64,000 bases of DNA from Parasutterella muris (GTDB taxonomy: Bacteria; Pseudomonadota; Gammaproteobacteria; Burkholderiales; Burkholderiaceae_F): NCBI RefSeq assembly GCF_009767915.1, contig NZ_WSRP01000011.1, forward strand, positions 1 through 64,000, written 5' to 3'. Below are positions 45,124 to 53,609 of this stretch, in pieces (within the stretch, counting starts at the first letter, position 1; each line of letters starts with the position of its first letter). The position numbers and the translations under genes are program-made. A model generated the notes under the pieces. The model worked only from the letters and a program-made list of their open reading frames with translations, was not told the DNA's origin and did not search any database.

Positions 45124-45589
45124 TAGACAAGAAGAAAAAATAAAGTTCTATTCTAAATTCTAAACGTTCTGAAATAATCACTCGAGAAAAGCAATTTTTG
45201 AACAGCGGGTATCTGTACTGTCGACTTTTTGTTGACGAATGTCCTAAGAGGATTTTTGAAAAAGTCAAGATTTTTCATTCTTCAGATGCAAAAAAACAAT
45301 TACTTTTGAGTCAATAGGATAGTTATTAAACTTGTCCTCCACATTGTGGATAACTTTGTGAATAAGTGAATAACTTAATGGAAAAATGACAAATGATTTT
45401 TGTGCCTTACTCGAATTTTAGATACGAGCCTTTTTATAAAAATTACGTAAAAACAAATAGATATAAGCCAAAAACAAGATTGACAATTAAATTATCTTCC
45501 TCCACAGCAGCCGAGTCGGATTGTGAATAAAATTGTGAGTAACTTTTGGGATAACTATTAAATCGCCTGAAAATCGGCTGATTTTTCAT
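45124..45589. other. AT-rich divergent gap with DnaA-box-like 12-mer repeats
   Basis: No gene lies in these 466 bases between divergent lpxK and xseA. Two clusters of same-direction 12-mers close to TTGTGRATAACT occur. Cluster one: TGTGGATAA at 45345-45353 (perfect complement of the DnaA box TTATCCACA), TGTGAATAA at 45357-45365 and AGTGAATAA at 45365-45373. Cluster two: TGTGAATAA at 45522-45530, TGTGAGTAA at 45534-45542 and TTGGGATAA at 45546-45554, spaced exactly 12 bases apart. An A/T-rich stretch (about 45425-45500) separates them. It could be a replication origin or a DnaA-responsive promoter. Confidence 0.55.
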
Positions 45590-47206
45590 ATGGATAACGC
45601 AAAGATGTCGGTTAAGTTCCTTTCTGTGTATGAAGCGGTTCGTTTGCTGAACAATGCGCTTGCCAACCTAGGGTTCATTTGTGTAGAAGGTGAGGTTTCT
45701 GCCTTTAAGCAATACAGCTCCGGTCATTGGTATTTCACGATTAAGGACAGCGACGCAGCCTTGTCCTGCGTTTTGTGGAAAAGCCGCAGTTATGGAATTA
45801 GGCCTCCTAAGCTTGGAGATAAGGTCCGATTAAAGGGATCAGCTAACGTTTGGGAGAAGAGTGGCAACCTGTCATTCGTTGCCTCAGAATTAAGTTACGC
45901 CGGAGAAGGCGAGCTCTATGAAAAATTTCTGCGCCTGAAAAAAAAGCTTTCAGATCTCGGCTGGTTCGATCATCACAGAAAGAAGGCGATTCCAAGAGTG
46001 CCTCACCGCATCGGCATCATCACAAGCCGACAGGGCGCCGCGGTTAGAGATGCGATCCATCGGCTGAGAGAGCGGGCACCGTACGCGTCCATAACTGTTT
46101 ATGACACACCGGTACAGGGCGTTCGCAATGAACTCAAGATCGCTCGGGCGATCCGATATGCTAATCTTTACGGCAATGATGATGTACTGCTGCTGATTCG
46201 AGGCGGAGGAAGCATCGAGGATCTTTGGAACTTTAATGAAAGGGTTGTGGCCGAGGCAATTGTGCAGAGTCGTATTCCGATCATATCCGGAATCGGTCAT
46301 GAGACAGATACGACGATCTCGGACTTAGCTGCGGACCGAAGAGCTCCGACTCCGACCGGGGCAGCTGAAGCGGCCGCCGAGAAACTGGACGTGCTTCGAT
46401 CGGAAATCAATACCTTCTGGGACCGCACCGAGCTTACGTTCCGCAAAGACGGAGATCAGCGGTATTTTGATCTGGAGCATTTTTCAGCACGCTTTGAAAA
46501 CGGCCGGACGTTTCTTGAACCCTTTGCCCGTCACGTAAACCTTGCTTCCCGTTTAGTGCGTGTGGATTTTGCCCGCCTGCATAAAGAGACGTCTTCAAGT
46601 TTGGGTGTTCTGGCTCAGGGATTGTCCTCGCTCTTGGAGCAGGAGAAGTCTCGTACGCGGTCCTCGTACCGACAGGCGCAGCAAAGCCTTACCGAAACCG
46701 TTCGTGCCGCATCAATGAGCGTGAACTACAGCGGCCGTCCCTTTGAAAAGGCGGAAATGCTGCTTCGCCCCTTTATTCACTCGCTTAAATCGGTTCGATA
46801 TGGCTTTCAGTGGCCGATGGATCTGCAGACGAATCGTATTCAAACGGCCTTTTACAGTCTGAGTAACAGCTGTACCGAGAGGATGAACGGCCAAAAGGAC
46901 GATGTGGGACGAAGCTATGCCTGGATACGCAGTTTCCGACCGAATCTCAGCGCTGCGAAAGCGGATGCCGCGGCTCAGTCTATGCGAATGGTGCTCAGCC
47001 AAAAACTCTCGACCGGAAAAACTCATTTGTCGGGACTGGATAAATTAATTAAAGTACTCGATCCGAAACTCAGACTGCCTGAAGGCGCCGGCTACATTTT
47101 TAAGAACGGTCAGCCGGTGAAACGCGCAAGCGAACTCAGGTTCGGAGACTTGATAGAAATTGAAATGAAGGATGGGAAATTGGTTGCTCGTGTTGGGGCC
47201 TCATAA
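45590..47206 (+). CDS. xseA: Exodeoxyribonuclease VII large subunit
   Basis: The protein has 538 residues. An N-terminal OB fold (YEAVRLLNNALANLGFICVEGEVS, FTIKDSDAALSCVLW) is followed by the catalytic domain with RIGIITSRQGAAVRD, RGGGSIEDLWNFNE and GIGHETDTTISDLAADRRAPTPTGAAE. It degrades single-stranded DNA with XseB. It is longer than the E. coli enzyme (about 456 residues); the extra length is in the C-terminal coiled-coil part (about 290-470). There is no clear Shine-Dalgarno sequence before the ATG at 45590, and an ATG five codons on is an alternative. sodB follows 58 bases later. Confidence 0.93.
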   Translation: MDNAKMSVKFLSVYEAVRLLNNALANLGFICVEGEVSAFKQYSSGHWYFTIKDSDAALSCVLWKSRSYGIRPPKLGDKVRLKGSANVWEKSGNLSFVASELSYAGEGELYEKFLRLKKKLSDLGWFDHHRKKAIPRVPHRIGIITSRQGAAVRDAIHRLRERAPYASITVYDTPVQGVRNELKIARAIRYANLYGNDDVLLLIRGGGSIEDLWNFNERVVAEAIVQSRIPIISGIGHETDTTISDLAADRRAPTPTGAAEAAAEKLDVLRSEINTFWDRTELTFRKDGDQRYFDLEHFSARFENGRTFLEPFARHVNLASRLVRVDFARLHKETSSSLGVLAQGLSSLLEQEKSRTRSSYRQAQQSLTETVRAASMSVNYSGRPFEKAEMLLRPFIHSLKSVRYGFQWPMDLQTNRIQTAFYSLSNSCTERMNGQKDDVGRSYAWIRSFRPNLSAAKADAAAQSMRMVLSQKLSTGKTHLSGLDKLIKVLDPKLRLPEGAGYIFKNGQPVKRASELRFGDLIEIEMKDGKLVARVGAS

Positions 47207-47264
47207 GAGTCCGCTTCGGGTAAACAACCGATAATATCCGAGTATTGATAAGGAGATAAAGAAG

Positions 47265-47852
47265 ATGGCTTTTACAGTTCCGCCCCTCCCCTATGAACAA
47301 AACGCGCTTGAACCGTACATGAGCGCTAAAACACTTTCATACCACTACGGCAAACATAATCAGGCTTACAACGACACACTGAACAAGCTGATCGCAGGAA
47401 CCGAATACGAAAAGATGCCTCTTGAAGAGATCATCCGCACCACTCAGTCCGGTCCGATCTTTAATAACGCGGCTCAGTGCTTTAACCACACTTTCTTCTG
47501 GAACAGCATGAAGCCGAACGGCGGCGGCCAGCCCGACGGTGCGCTTGCTGACGCGATCAACGCAAAGTGGGGCAGCTTCGATGCCTTTGCTGAAGCGTTT
47601 GCCAACAGCGCGGCCGGAAACTTTGGCTCTGGCTGGACATGGCTTGTTCAGAAAGAAGACAGCACGCTCGACATCGTAAATACCAGCAACGCCGGCACTC
47701 CGGTTACCGGTACCGCCACACCGCTTCTGGTGGTTGACGTTTGGGAACATGCCTACTATCTGGATTACTACAACGTCCGTCTGCAGTATGTGAAGGTTTT
47801 CCTGGCAAATCTCGCAAATTGGGACTTTGCAGCAAAAAATTTCTCTGACTAA
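47265..47852 (+). CDS. sodB: Superoxide dismutase (iron type)
   Basis: The protein has 195 residues. Metal ligands are visible in SYHYGKHNQAY (His), CFNHTFFW (His) and VVDVWEHAYY (Asp and His). It removes superoxide in the cytoplasm and fits an anaerobe that meets some oxygen. The residue pattern near AQCFNHTFFWNSM favours iron. AAGGAG lies 9 bases before the ATG. xseA-sodB is a common pair in Burkholderiales. Confidence 0.95.
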   Translation: MAFTVPPLPYEQNALEPYMSAKTLSYHYGKHNQAYNDTLNKLIAGTEYEKMPLEEIIRTTQSGPIFNNAAQCFNHTFFWNSMKPNGGGQPDGALADAINAKWGSFDAFAEAFANSAAGNFGSGWTWLVQKEDSTLDIVNTSNAGTPVTGTATPLLVVDVWEHAYYLDYYNVRLQYVKVFLANLANWDFAAKNFSD

Positions 47853-47874
47853 TTAGAGAAGTCTAAAAAATAAG

Positions 47875-47906
47875 GCCGTAGCTGATCTAGGCTGCGGCTT
47901 TGTTTT
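47875..47906 (+). terminator. Terminator of sodB
   Basis: GCCGTAGC (47875-47882) and GCTGCGGC (47891-47898) pair with one G-U around TGATCTAG and are followed by TTTGTTTTT. Confidence 0.8.
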
Positions 47907-47935
47907 TGCGCGGCAGTTTTCGTCGGAAAATTCGA

Positions 47936-48373
47936 TCAATACGTGAGGACAGACTTTAGAGGGAGCCCCTTGACCTCATACTGTTTTGCCGGATCTAACG
48001 CTCCGAACCAGCCTTTGTTCATTTCGAGGGCGTATTTTGCGGGTGCTCGACTGCAATGGATATCGGTCGTTTCGGGTTCCATATCCTCGATATTGATAAT
48101 TTTTCCAAAGGCGTCAATAAAAGCGACAGAAAGCGGAATTTTGGTGTTTTTCATCCACATGCAGGCGCTTTCTTCGCCGTCCATAATGAACAGCATTCCG
48201 TGGTCTTTAGCCATGGAGGTACGGAACATCAGGCCTTTCTGACGCTCAGCTGCCGATATGGCTACTTCCGCCTTAATGGTCTTATTGCCGAACTGAAGCG
48301 TGACAAAGTCAGCGGCCTGACAGAGGCCGGAGAACCAAAGCGCTGAGAGCAGAGCGATAGATGTTTTTTTCAT
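47936..48373 (-). CDS. DUF192 family periplasmic protein
   Basis: The protein has 145 residues with a signal peptide (about 1-20, ending CQA-ADF) and one DUF192 domain: ISAAERQKGLMFRTSM, then GMLFIMDGEESACMWMKNTKIPLSVAFID. The function of the family is unknown. It is convergent with sodB and follows the cold-shock gene on the same strand after a strong hairpin. Confidence 0.88.
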   Translation of the reverse strand: MKKTSIALLSALWFSGLCQAADFVTLQFGNKTIKAEVAISAAERQKGLMFRTSMAKDHGMLFIMDGEESACMWMKNTKIPLSVAFIDAFGKIINIEDMEPETTDIHCSRAPAKYALEMNKGWFGALDPAKQYEVKGLPLKSVLTY

Positions 48374-48381
48374 AATGAAAA

Positions 48382-48409
48382 CTCGAAAAGCCTTGCGGGG
48401 CTTTTCGAG
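48382..48409 (-). terminator. Hairpin between the cold-shock gene and the DUF192 gene
   Basis: CTCGAAAAGCC (48382-48392) and GGCTTTTCGAG (48399-48409) are perfect 11-bp arms around TTGCGG. On the minus strand it lies 23 bases after the csp stop and is followed by TTTTCATTATG; it probably terminates csp transcription. Confidence 0.7.
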
Positions 48410-48432
48410 CTTGGATGCAGTGAGAAAGAGGA

Positions 48433-48639
48433 TTACGAGGCCGGTTTGATGTTGTCAGCCTGTTTGCCCTTTTCACCTTCCTTCAGATCGAAAGTGACGC
48501 GCTGACCCTGTTTCAGAGTCTTAAATCCGTCCATTTTGATCGCAGAGAAATGCGCGAAAAGATCTTCGCCGCCGTCATCGGGAGTGATGAATCCGAATCC
48601 TTTTGCGTCGTTAAACCATTTTACGGTTCCTGTTGCCAT
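48433..48639 (-). CDS. Cold-shock domain protein (CspA family)
   Basis: The protein has 68 residues from the ATG at 48639 (chain [20 protein letters not shown]); an upstream in-frame ATG would add 15 unconserved residues. The RNA-binding motifs KGFGFI (RNP1) and DLFAHF (RNP2) are present. It binds single-stranded RNA or DNA as an RNA chaperone. It is a single-gene unit. Confidence 0.94.
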   Translation of the reverse strand: MATGTVKWFNDAKGFGFITPDDGGEDLFAHFSAIKMDGFKTLKQGQRVTFDLKEGEKGKQADNIKPAS

Positions 48640-48940
48640 ATTTAAACTTCTCCAAAAAATAACGGCGATGTCCCAAAATCTCACGCGCCCTGCATATAAC
48701 GAATTTGACTGCCCTGTGAGTCAAGACGAACAGTCTATGTAAATTGTTAATGGAGTGTTTCAAAATGTCAATTAGTGTTTTACGTGCAGAATAACTTTCA
48801 GAAATTGCATGAAAATAACAAATCAAGTAATTATTTGATTAATTGAAATAAAAAACAATTCCCTTCTCGACGGTAAAAAAGAAGCGGATAATCAAATCGT
48901 TTCTGCGTTGCACAATAACCACAAAACAAAAGCCGATCAT
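48640..48940. other. Divergent gap between the cold-shock gene and clpS
   Basis: About 300 AT-rich bases should hold the divergent promoters and the long 5' leader usual for csp mRNAs. I see no gene. Short open frames here are on the csp antisense strand or lack start signals. Confidence 0.4.
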
Positions 48941-49249
48941 ATGAACAGTGATACTGAAAAAGAACAGGTCCGAGTCGTCTATGCGGAGCCGGAATTCCGC
49001 ATGCCCTCCCTATGGAAAGTTTTTATTCTGAATGATGATGTCACGCCGATGGACTTTGTTGTCGAGGTCCTTGTCTCAATTTTCGGAAAGGAGCATGACG
49101 AGGCGCTGGAGCTGATGTATGAAGCGCATAAAACCGGACAGGCTCAGGTCGGTACTTATTCTAAAGACGTTGCTGAAACTAAAATCTTTGAAGTGACGGA
49201 GCTCGCTGAAGAAAATGGTTATCCGCTTCGCATGAAAATGGAAAAATAA
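48941..49249 (+). CDS. clpS: ClpS adaptor protein
   Basis: The protein has 102 residues from the ATG at 48941; an in-frame TTG upstream at 48908 is less likely. It contains WKVFILNDDVTPMDFVVEVL and the pocket residues of the N-degron-binding site. It delivers N-end-rule substrates to ClpAP. clpA follows 12 bases later. No clear Shine-Dalgarno sequence precedes the start, so the start remains somewhat uncertain. Confidence 0.93.
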   Translation: MNSDTEKEQVRVVYAEPEFRMPSLWKVFILNDDVTPMDFVVEVLVSIFGKEHDEALELMYEAHKTGQAQVGTYSKDVAETKIFEVTELAEENGYPLRMKMEK

Positions 49250-49261
49250 AAACAGTTAAGC

Positions 49262-51439
49262 ATGGCTAAGTTTTCAAAAGATCTGACGCACGCTATCGGC
49301 GCCGCAGCTGACAGAGCAAGCGCCGACAAGGCGGAATTTATTTCGCTCGAATATTTGCTTTGGGCGCTTATTCAGGAGCCCGAGGTAAAAGACGCACTAA
49401 GAAAAGAGGGTTTGAGAGAGCGCCGGCTTGAAGCAGGACTCGATCGTTTTCTTCGGGATCAGACGGGCTTTAATCGTCTGGGCGAAAAAACCGATCCGAG
49501 ACCGACGATTGGTGTCGAGAGAGTGATTAATCGGGCTGCGGACACATTGGTTAAAAGCAATTCGCTCAGACCGCTTAACTGTCTGGATGTTCTTGTCGCG
49601 ATCGAAGAAGATGAAGATTCCGACGCGGCTTTCTTTCTGAAGCAGTTCGGCATCAGACCGAGTGAGCTGACGCAAACCGATGATCGTGAAATCTCGCAGG
49701 AGCAGCCCGAAGATGAAGGCGGAGCCGTGTATGCCCGCTGTGATATTTGGGCCGCCAATGACGCATTTGATCCGCTTGTCGGCCGACAGGAGGAAATCGA
49801 TCGGCTGATTCTGGCATTCTCCAGAAAAATAAAGAGCAGCGCTTTGATCGTGGGCGAACGCGGCGTCGGAAAGACGACGCTTGCTCAGGGCATTGCGCGC
49901 CTCATCGCGCAGGATCTTATGCCCGACAGGCTGAAAGGGATGAAGTTCTGCGCGCTCAATTTCAGCGCTCTCAAGAGCGGATGCCTCTTCTATGGAGATT
50001 TAACTAAACGTTTTCGAGACTTTATCGACTCAGTCACGAGAGACAGCAGCGCTATCGTCTTTCTTGACGATATGCATAAGATTCTTAACGGCAGCAGTGC
50101 TGACGAGTTCGCTGATTTGCTCGCGATGATGCTCGCGCACCCCAAAATTCATGTGCTTGGCGCTTCTACGCACCGCGGTCTGCGCACAGCGGAAAAAAAT
50201 ATCTCTTCCCTGATATCGTATTTCCAAAAAATTGACTTGCGGGAGCTGTCGGCAGAAGATTCGCTCAAAATTCTCTCCCAAAAGAGAAAATACTTTGAAT
50301 CATTCCATCACGTGAAATACAGCGACGAAATACTCTCGAAGATCGTCAAACTTTCGGAGTATGTCTCTAACGGAAAACTGCCCGATAAAGCCGTGGACAT
50401 CATGGACGAGGCGGGCGCGATTCACTATCTGAGCAAAAGCGCGGATCCGCTGGTGACGACAGACGAAGTTGAACGAGTGATCGCTAAACTCGCGCGTATT
50501 CCTGAGCAGAAGGTCTCGGAAAGCGGCGGGGAGCCGCTTCGTAATCTGTCCGATAATCTGAAAAAAGTAATCTTCGGCCAGGACCATGCGATTGATGCGG
50601 TTGTGAATGCGATCAAACTCTCAAAGAGCGGTTTGGCTGATAAGGAAAAGCTGATCGGCTCCTTCCTTCTTGCCGGACCGACCGGCGTAGGTAAGACCGA
50701 ATTGGCTAAGCAGGTCGCCAAGCAGATGGGGATGGAATTTATCCGTTTTGATATGAGCGAATATTCGGAAGAGTATTCAGTTTCCAAACTTCTTGGCTCC
50801 GCGCCCGGCTACGTGGGCTATCAGGAGGGAGGCCGGCTGACGGAAGCAGTCAGCCGCACGCCCCATGCGGTGCTCCTGCTCGACGAAATCGAGAAGGCAC
50901 ATCCGGCAATCTATAACGTTCTGCTTCAGGTCATGGACTACGGGATGCTGACCGACTCAAGCGGCAAGACCGTGGATTTCAGAAATATCCTCCTGCTGAT
51001 GACGACCAATGCGGGTGCAGCTGACTACGAAAAGCGAACCATCGGATTTGACAGCACTCAGGGCGCGGTCAACGGCGCTCGGGGCATCAGTGCCGCGTTT
51101 GCGCCTGAATTTAGAAACCGACTTGACGAAGTCCTGCACTTTAATCGTTTGGGTCGAGAACAGGTCGCGCTTGTGGCGGATAAACTCCTCAAGGAACTCA
51201 GCCGTCAGCTTGCGGAAAAGAATATTTCTATGACATACACCGAGGCGTTGAAAGCGCATCTTATCGCGCACGGTTTTGATCCGCTTCTCGGCGCCCGCCC
51301 GATGATTTCGTATATTCAGCGCTCGATCAAGCGCGAGCTCGCCAATGAGATGCTCTTCGGACGCCTGCAGAAAAAAAACAGCGTCACGATTGACGCTGAT
51401 GAAAAAGATCAAATTCGCTTTGTGTATGAACACGAATAA
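49262..51439 (+). CDS. clpA: ClpA ATPase subunit of ClpAP protease
   Basis: The protein has 725 residues. The Clp N-domain (1-145) is followed by two AAA+ modules with Walker A GERGVGKTT (first) and GPTGVGKTE (second) and Walker B LDDMHK and LLLDEIEKAHP. The IGF loop that docks ClpP is seen in RTIGFDST. It unfolds proteins for ClpP. It is convergent with dut, with only 7 bases between the stops. Confidence 0.95.
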   Translation: MAKFSKDLTHAIGAAADRASADKAEFISLEYLLWALIQEPEVKDALRKEGLRERRLEAGLDRFLRDQTGFNRLGEKTDPRPTIGVERVINRAADTLVKSNSLRPLNCLDVLVAIEEDEDSDAAFFLKQFGIRPSELTQTDDREISQEQPEDEGGAVYARCDIWAANDAFDPLVGRQEEIDRLILAFSRKIKSSALIVGERGVGKTTLAQGIARLIAQDLMPDRLKGMKFCALNFSALKSGCLFYGDLTKRFRDFIDSVTRDSSAIVFLDDMHKILNGSSADEFADLLAMMLAHPKIHVLGASTHRGLRTAEKNISSLISYFQKIDLRELSAEDSLKILSQKRKYFESFHHVKYSDEILSKIVKLSEYVSNGKLPDKAVDIMDEAGAIHYLSKSADPLVTTDEVERVIAKLARIPEQKVSESGGEPLRNLSDNLKKVIFGQDHAIDAVVNAIKLSKSGLADKEKLIGSFLLAGPTGVGKTELAKQVAKQMGMEFIRFDMSEYSEEYSVSKLLGSAPGYVGYQEGGRLTEAVSRTPHAVLLLDEIEKAHPAIYNVLLQVMDYGMLTDSSGKTVDFRNILLLMTTNAGAADYEKRTIGFDSTQGAVNGARGISAAFAPEFRNRLDEVLHFNRLGREQVALVADKLLKELSRQLAEKNISMTYTEALKAHLIAHGFDPLLGARPMISYIQRSIKRELANEMLFGRLQKKNSVTIDADEKDQIRFVYEHE

Positions 51440-51446
51440 GCGCGGC

Positions 51447-51893
51447 TTAGGATCGGCCTGAAGAGCCGAAGCCGCTGCTTCCGCGTTCACTCGCCTGGAA
51501 TTCTTCTACGATTTCAAATTCAGGCTGAAGCACCGGAACGATAACTAGCTGCGCGATGCGTTCCATCGGCTCAATGGTGTACGGTTTATCAGAGCGGTTC
51601 CAGCAGGAAACCATCAGTTCGCCCTGATAATCCGAATCAATCAGTCCGACCAAGTTGCCGAGCACGATTCCGTGTTTGTGGCCAAGACCGGAGCGGGGAA
51701 GAAGCATTGCTGCGTAAGACGGATCGTTTAAGAAGAGCGCAAAGCCGGTTTTAATCAGCTCGCACTTTCCGCTTTCAATCGTCAGCGGCTCGTCAATGGC
51801 GGCTCTGAGATCCAAGCCGGCGGAGCCCGCAGATGCGTATGAGGGCATATTGCCGCTGATGCGTTTATCTAGAATTTTGATTTGTGCTTTCAT
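51447..51893 (-). CDS. dut: Deoxyuridine 5'-triphosphate nucleotidohydrolase
   Basis: The protein has 148 residues from the ATG at 51893. The five dUTPase motifs are present: [39 protein letters not shown] and the C-terminal [12 protein letters not shown]. It hydrolyses dUTP to dUMP. Its start lies inside coaBC, giving a 29-base overlap in another frame. Confidence 0.95.
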   Translation of the reverse strand: MKAQIKILDKRISGNMPSYASAGSAGLDLRAAIDEPLTIESGKCELIKTGFALFLNDPSYAAMLLPRSGLGHKHGIVLGNLVGLIDSDYQGELMVSCWNRSDKPYTIEPMERIAQLVIVPVLQPEFEIVEEFQASERGSSGFGSSGRS

Positions 51894-53088
51894 GCGTTTT
51901 TTGAGAAAGAATGTTGGATGCCTCAAGAATAATGCGCTGAGCAAGTTCTTCCTTGCTCATTTCTTCAAGCGCTTCGGCGCCTGCCTTGGTGATGAAATAA
52001 GCCCGGTTGCTGTCCTGTCCGATTGCTGAGGAGTGATTGGCGACAATGAGATCGGCGCCTTTTTTCTGAAGCTTTTTCATGCCGTTTTCGACGAGATCCT
52101 CGGATTCGGCGGCAAAGCCGACGCAGACTCGACATAAACCGCTTTTGGCAGTTTCCTGCAGAATGTCCGGATTTTTAACGAGCGTTAGTGTGAGCGTCTC
52201 AGTGCTGTCCTCTTTTTTGATTTTTTTCGCAGAAGGATTTTCGACGCGGAAATCACATACTGCGGCAACCGAAATAAAAATATCCGGATGCTGATGCGCG
52301 GCTTCCTGAAGGACGGCGCTCTTCATATCCTGAGCGCCTGTCACACCGATGAGCCGCACGCCGTGCGGTATCCGGGCGGAAACTGCACCGGAGACGAGCG
52401 TGACTTCCGCACCCGCGTTGCGGGCCGCCTTAGCAATGGCGGCCGCCTGCTTGCCTGAGGAAAGGTTAGTAATTCCGCGCACCGGATCAATCGCTTCAAA
52501 TGTCGGACCGCCCGTTATGAGAACACGTTTGCCTTCAAGAACTTTGGGCGTAAAAACCGCTTCAATGTCTTCAAGAAGGTGCTGAGGCTCGCTCATTCTG
52601 CCGCTGCCGTTCTCTCCGCAGGCGAGTTCTCCACTATCCGGCCCGCTGAAAAAAACTCCGTCACACTGAAGCTGACATACATTTCTCTGTGTTACGACGT
52701 TATTCCACATCCGGACATTCATCGCCGGCGCGATAAGAAGTGGGCAGGCGCGCGCGAGAATTGTCGTACTGACCAAGTCGTCGGCAATGCCGCAGGCGGT
52801 TTTGGCGATGATATTGGCGGTCGCGGGTGCGATCACCATTAAGTCGCATCCGTCACGAAGTGCAATATGCGCAAGCGGTACCGACGGATTGAACTGATCG
52901 GTTTCGACCGGATGGCCGCTGAGCGCTTCAAAGGTGGTTTTTCCAACGAACTGCTCGGCGACCTTGGTCATCATGACCCGAACTTCAGCACCGGACTTCA
53001 CGAGAAGACGGACGAGCTCACAGGCTTTGTAAGCGGCAATTCCGCCGCTGACGCCCAGCAGGATCCGTTTGTTTTTTAAGACGGACAT
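51865..53088 (-). CDS. coaBC: Bifunctional phosphopantothenoylcysteine decarboxylase/phosphopantothenate-cysteine ligase
   Basis: The protein has 407 residues. The N-terminal flavoprotein CoaC half has [24 protein letters not shown] (catalytic His) and [11 protein letters not shown]. The C-terminal CoaB half has [18 protein letters not shown] and [10 protein letters not shown]. It carries out two steps of coenzyme A synthesis. It follows lspA by 17 bases and overlaps dut. Confidence 0.95.
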   Translation of the reverse strand: MSVLKNKRILLGVSGGIAAYKACELVRLLVKSGAEVRVMMTKVAEQFVGKTTFEALSGHPVETDQFNPSVPLAHIALRDGCDLMVIAPATANIIAKTACGIADDLVSTTILARACPLLIAPAMNVRMWNNVVTQRNVCQLQCDGVFFSGPDSGELACGENGSGRMSEPQHLLEDIEAVFTPKVLEGKRVLITGGPTFEAIDPVRGITNLSSGKQAAAIAKAARNAGAEVTLVSGAVSARIPHGVRLIGVTGAQDMKSAVLQEAAHQHPDIFISVAAVCDFRVENPSAKKIKKEDSTETLTLTLVKNPDILQETAKSGLCRVCVGFAAESEDLVENGMKKLQKKGADLIVANHSSAIGQDSNRAYFITKAGAEALEEMSKEELAQRIILEASNILSQKTHESTNQNSR

Positions 53089-53105
53089 GTTATTCCTTTT
53101 AAGTG

Positions 53106-53609
53106 CTATTTCTTAGAAAAGAAAAATTCCACAAGGACAACAATAAAGGCTCCGACACAGATGCAGATGTCGGCGACATTAAACGCAGGCCAATGGTAGC
53201 CCGCGAGGTGGAAATCAAGAAAGTCAACGACGACTCCGATCGTGAGTCGGTCGTAGGCATTCGCAAGCGCGCCGGACATAACAAGCGAGAGTCCGAGGCA
53301 AAGCAGTTTTTCTTGGCTTTTTCTTGCGATCAGAATACAAATAACAAAGCTGACGACGAGTGCGAGTCCGGCAAAAAGGGGTTTCTGCCAGCCGCCCGCG
53401 TCTGCAAGGAAAGAGAATGCCGCGCCGCTGTTGTAGGCAACGACAAGATTAAAGAAATCAGTGATTTTGCGGCTGTCGCCGACAATCATCTGATGCTGGA
53501 CCCAATCCTTTGTCCACTGATCAAGTCCGAACAGAAGCGCTGCAAAAACCAGCCAGCCCAAAAGGGCCGGCCAGTTCCAGCCGCTGTTGATAGCGGTATT
53601 TTTTTTCAT
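53106..53609 (-). CDS. lspA: Lipoprotein signal peptidase
   Basis: The protein has 167 residues with four transmembrane segments. The catalytic aspartates are in NAYDRLTIGVVVDF and AFNVADICI, and YNSGAAFSFL is typical. It cleaves prolipoproteins at the lipobox and would process the lipoproteins of this window. It overlaps ileS by 3 bases (ATGA). Confidence 0.95.
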   Translation of the reverse strand: MKKNTAINSGWNWPALLGWLVFAALLFGLDQWTKDWVQHQMIVGDSRKITDFFNLVVAYNSGAAFSFLADAGGWQKPLFAGLALVVSFVICILIARKSQEKLLCLGLSLVMSGALANAYDRLTIGVVVDFLDFHLAGYHWPAFNVADICICVGAFIVVLVEFFFSKK

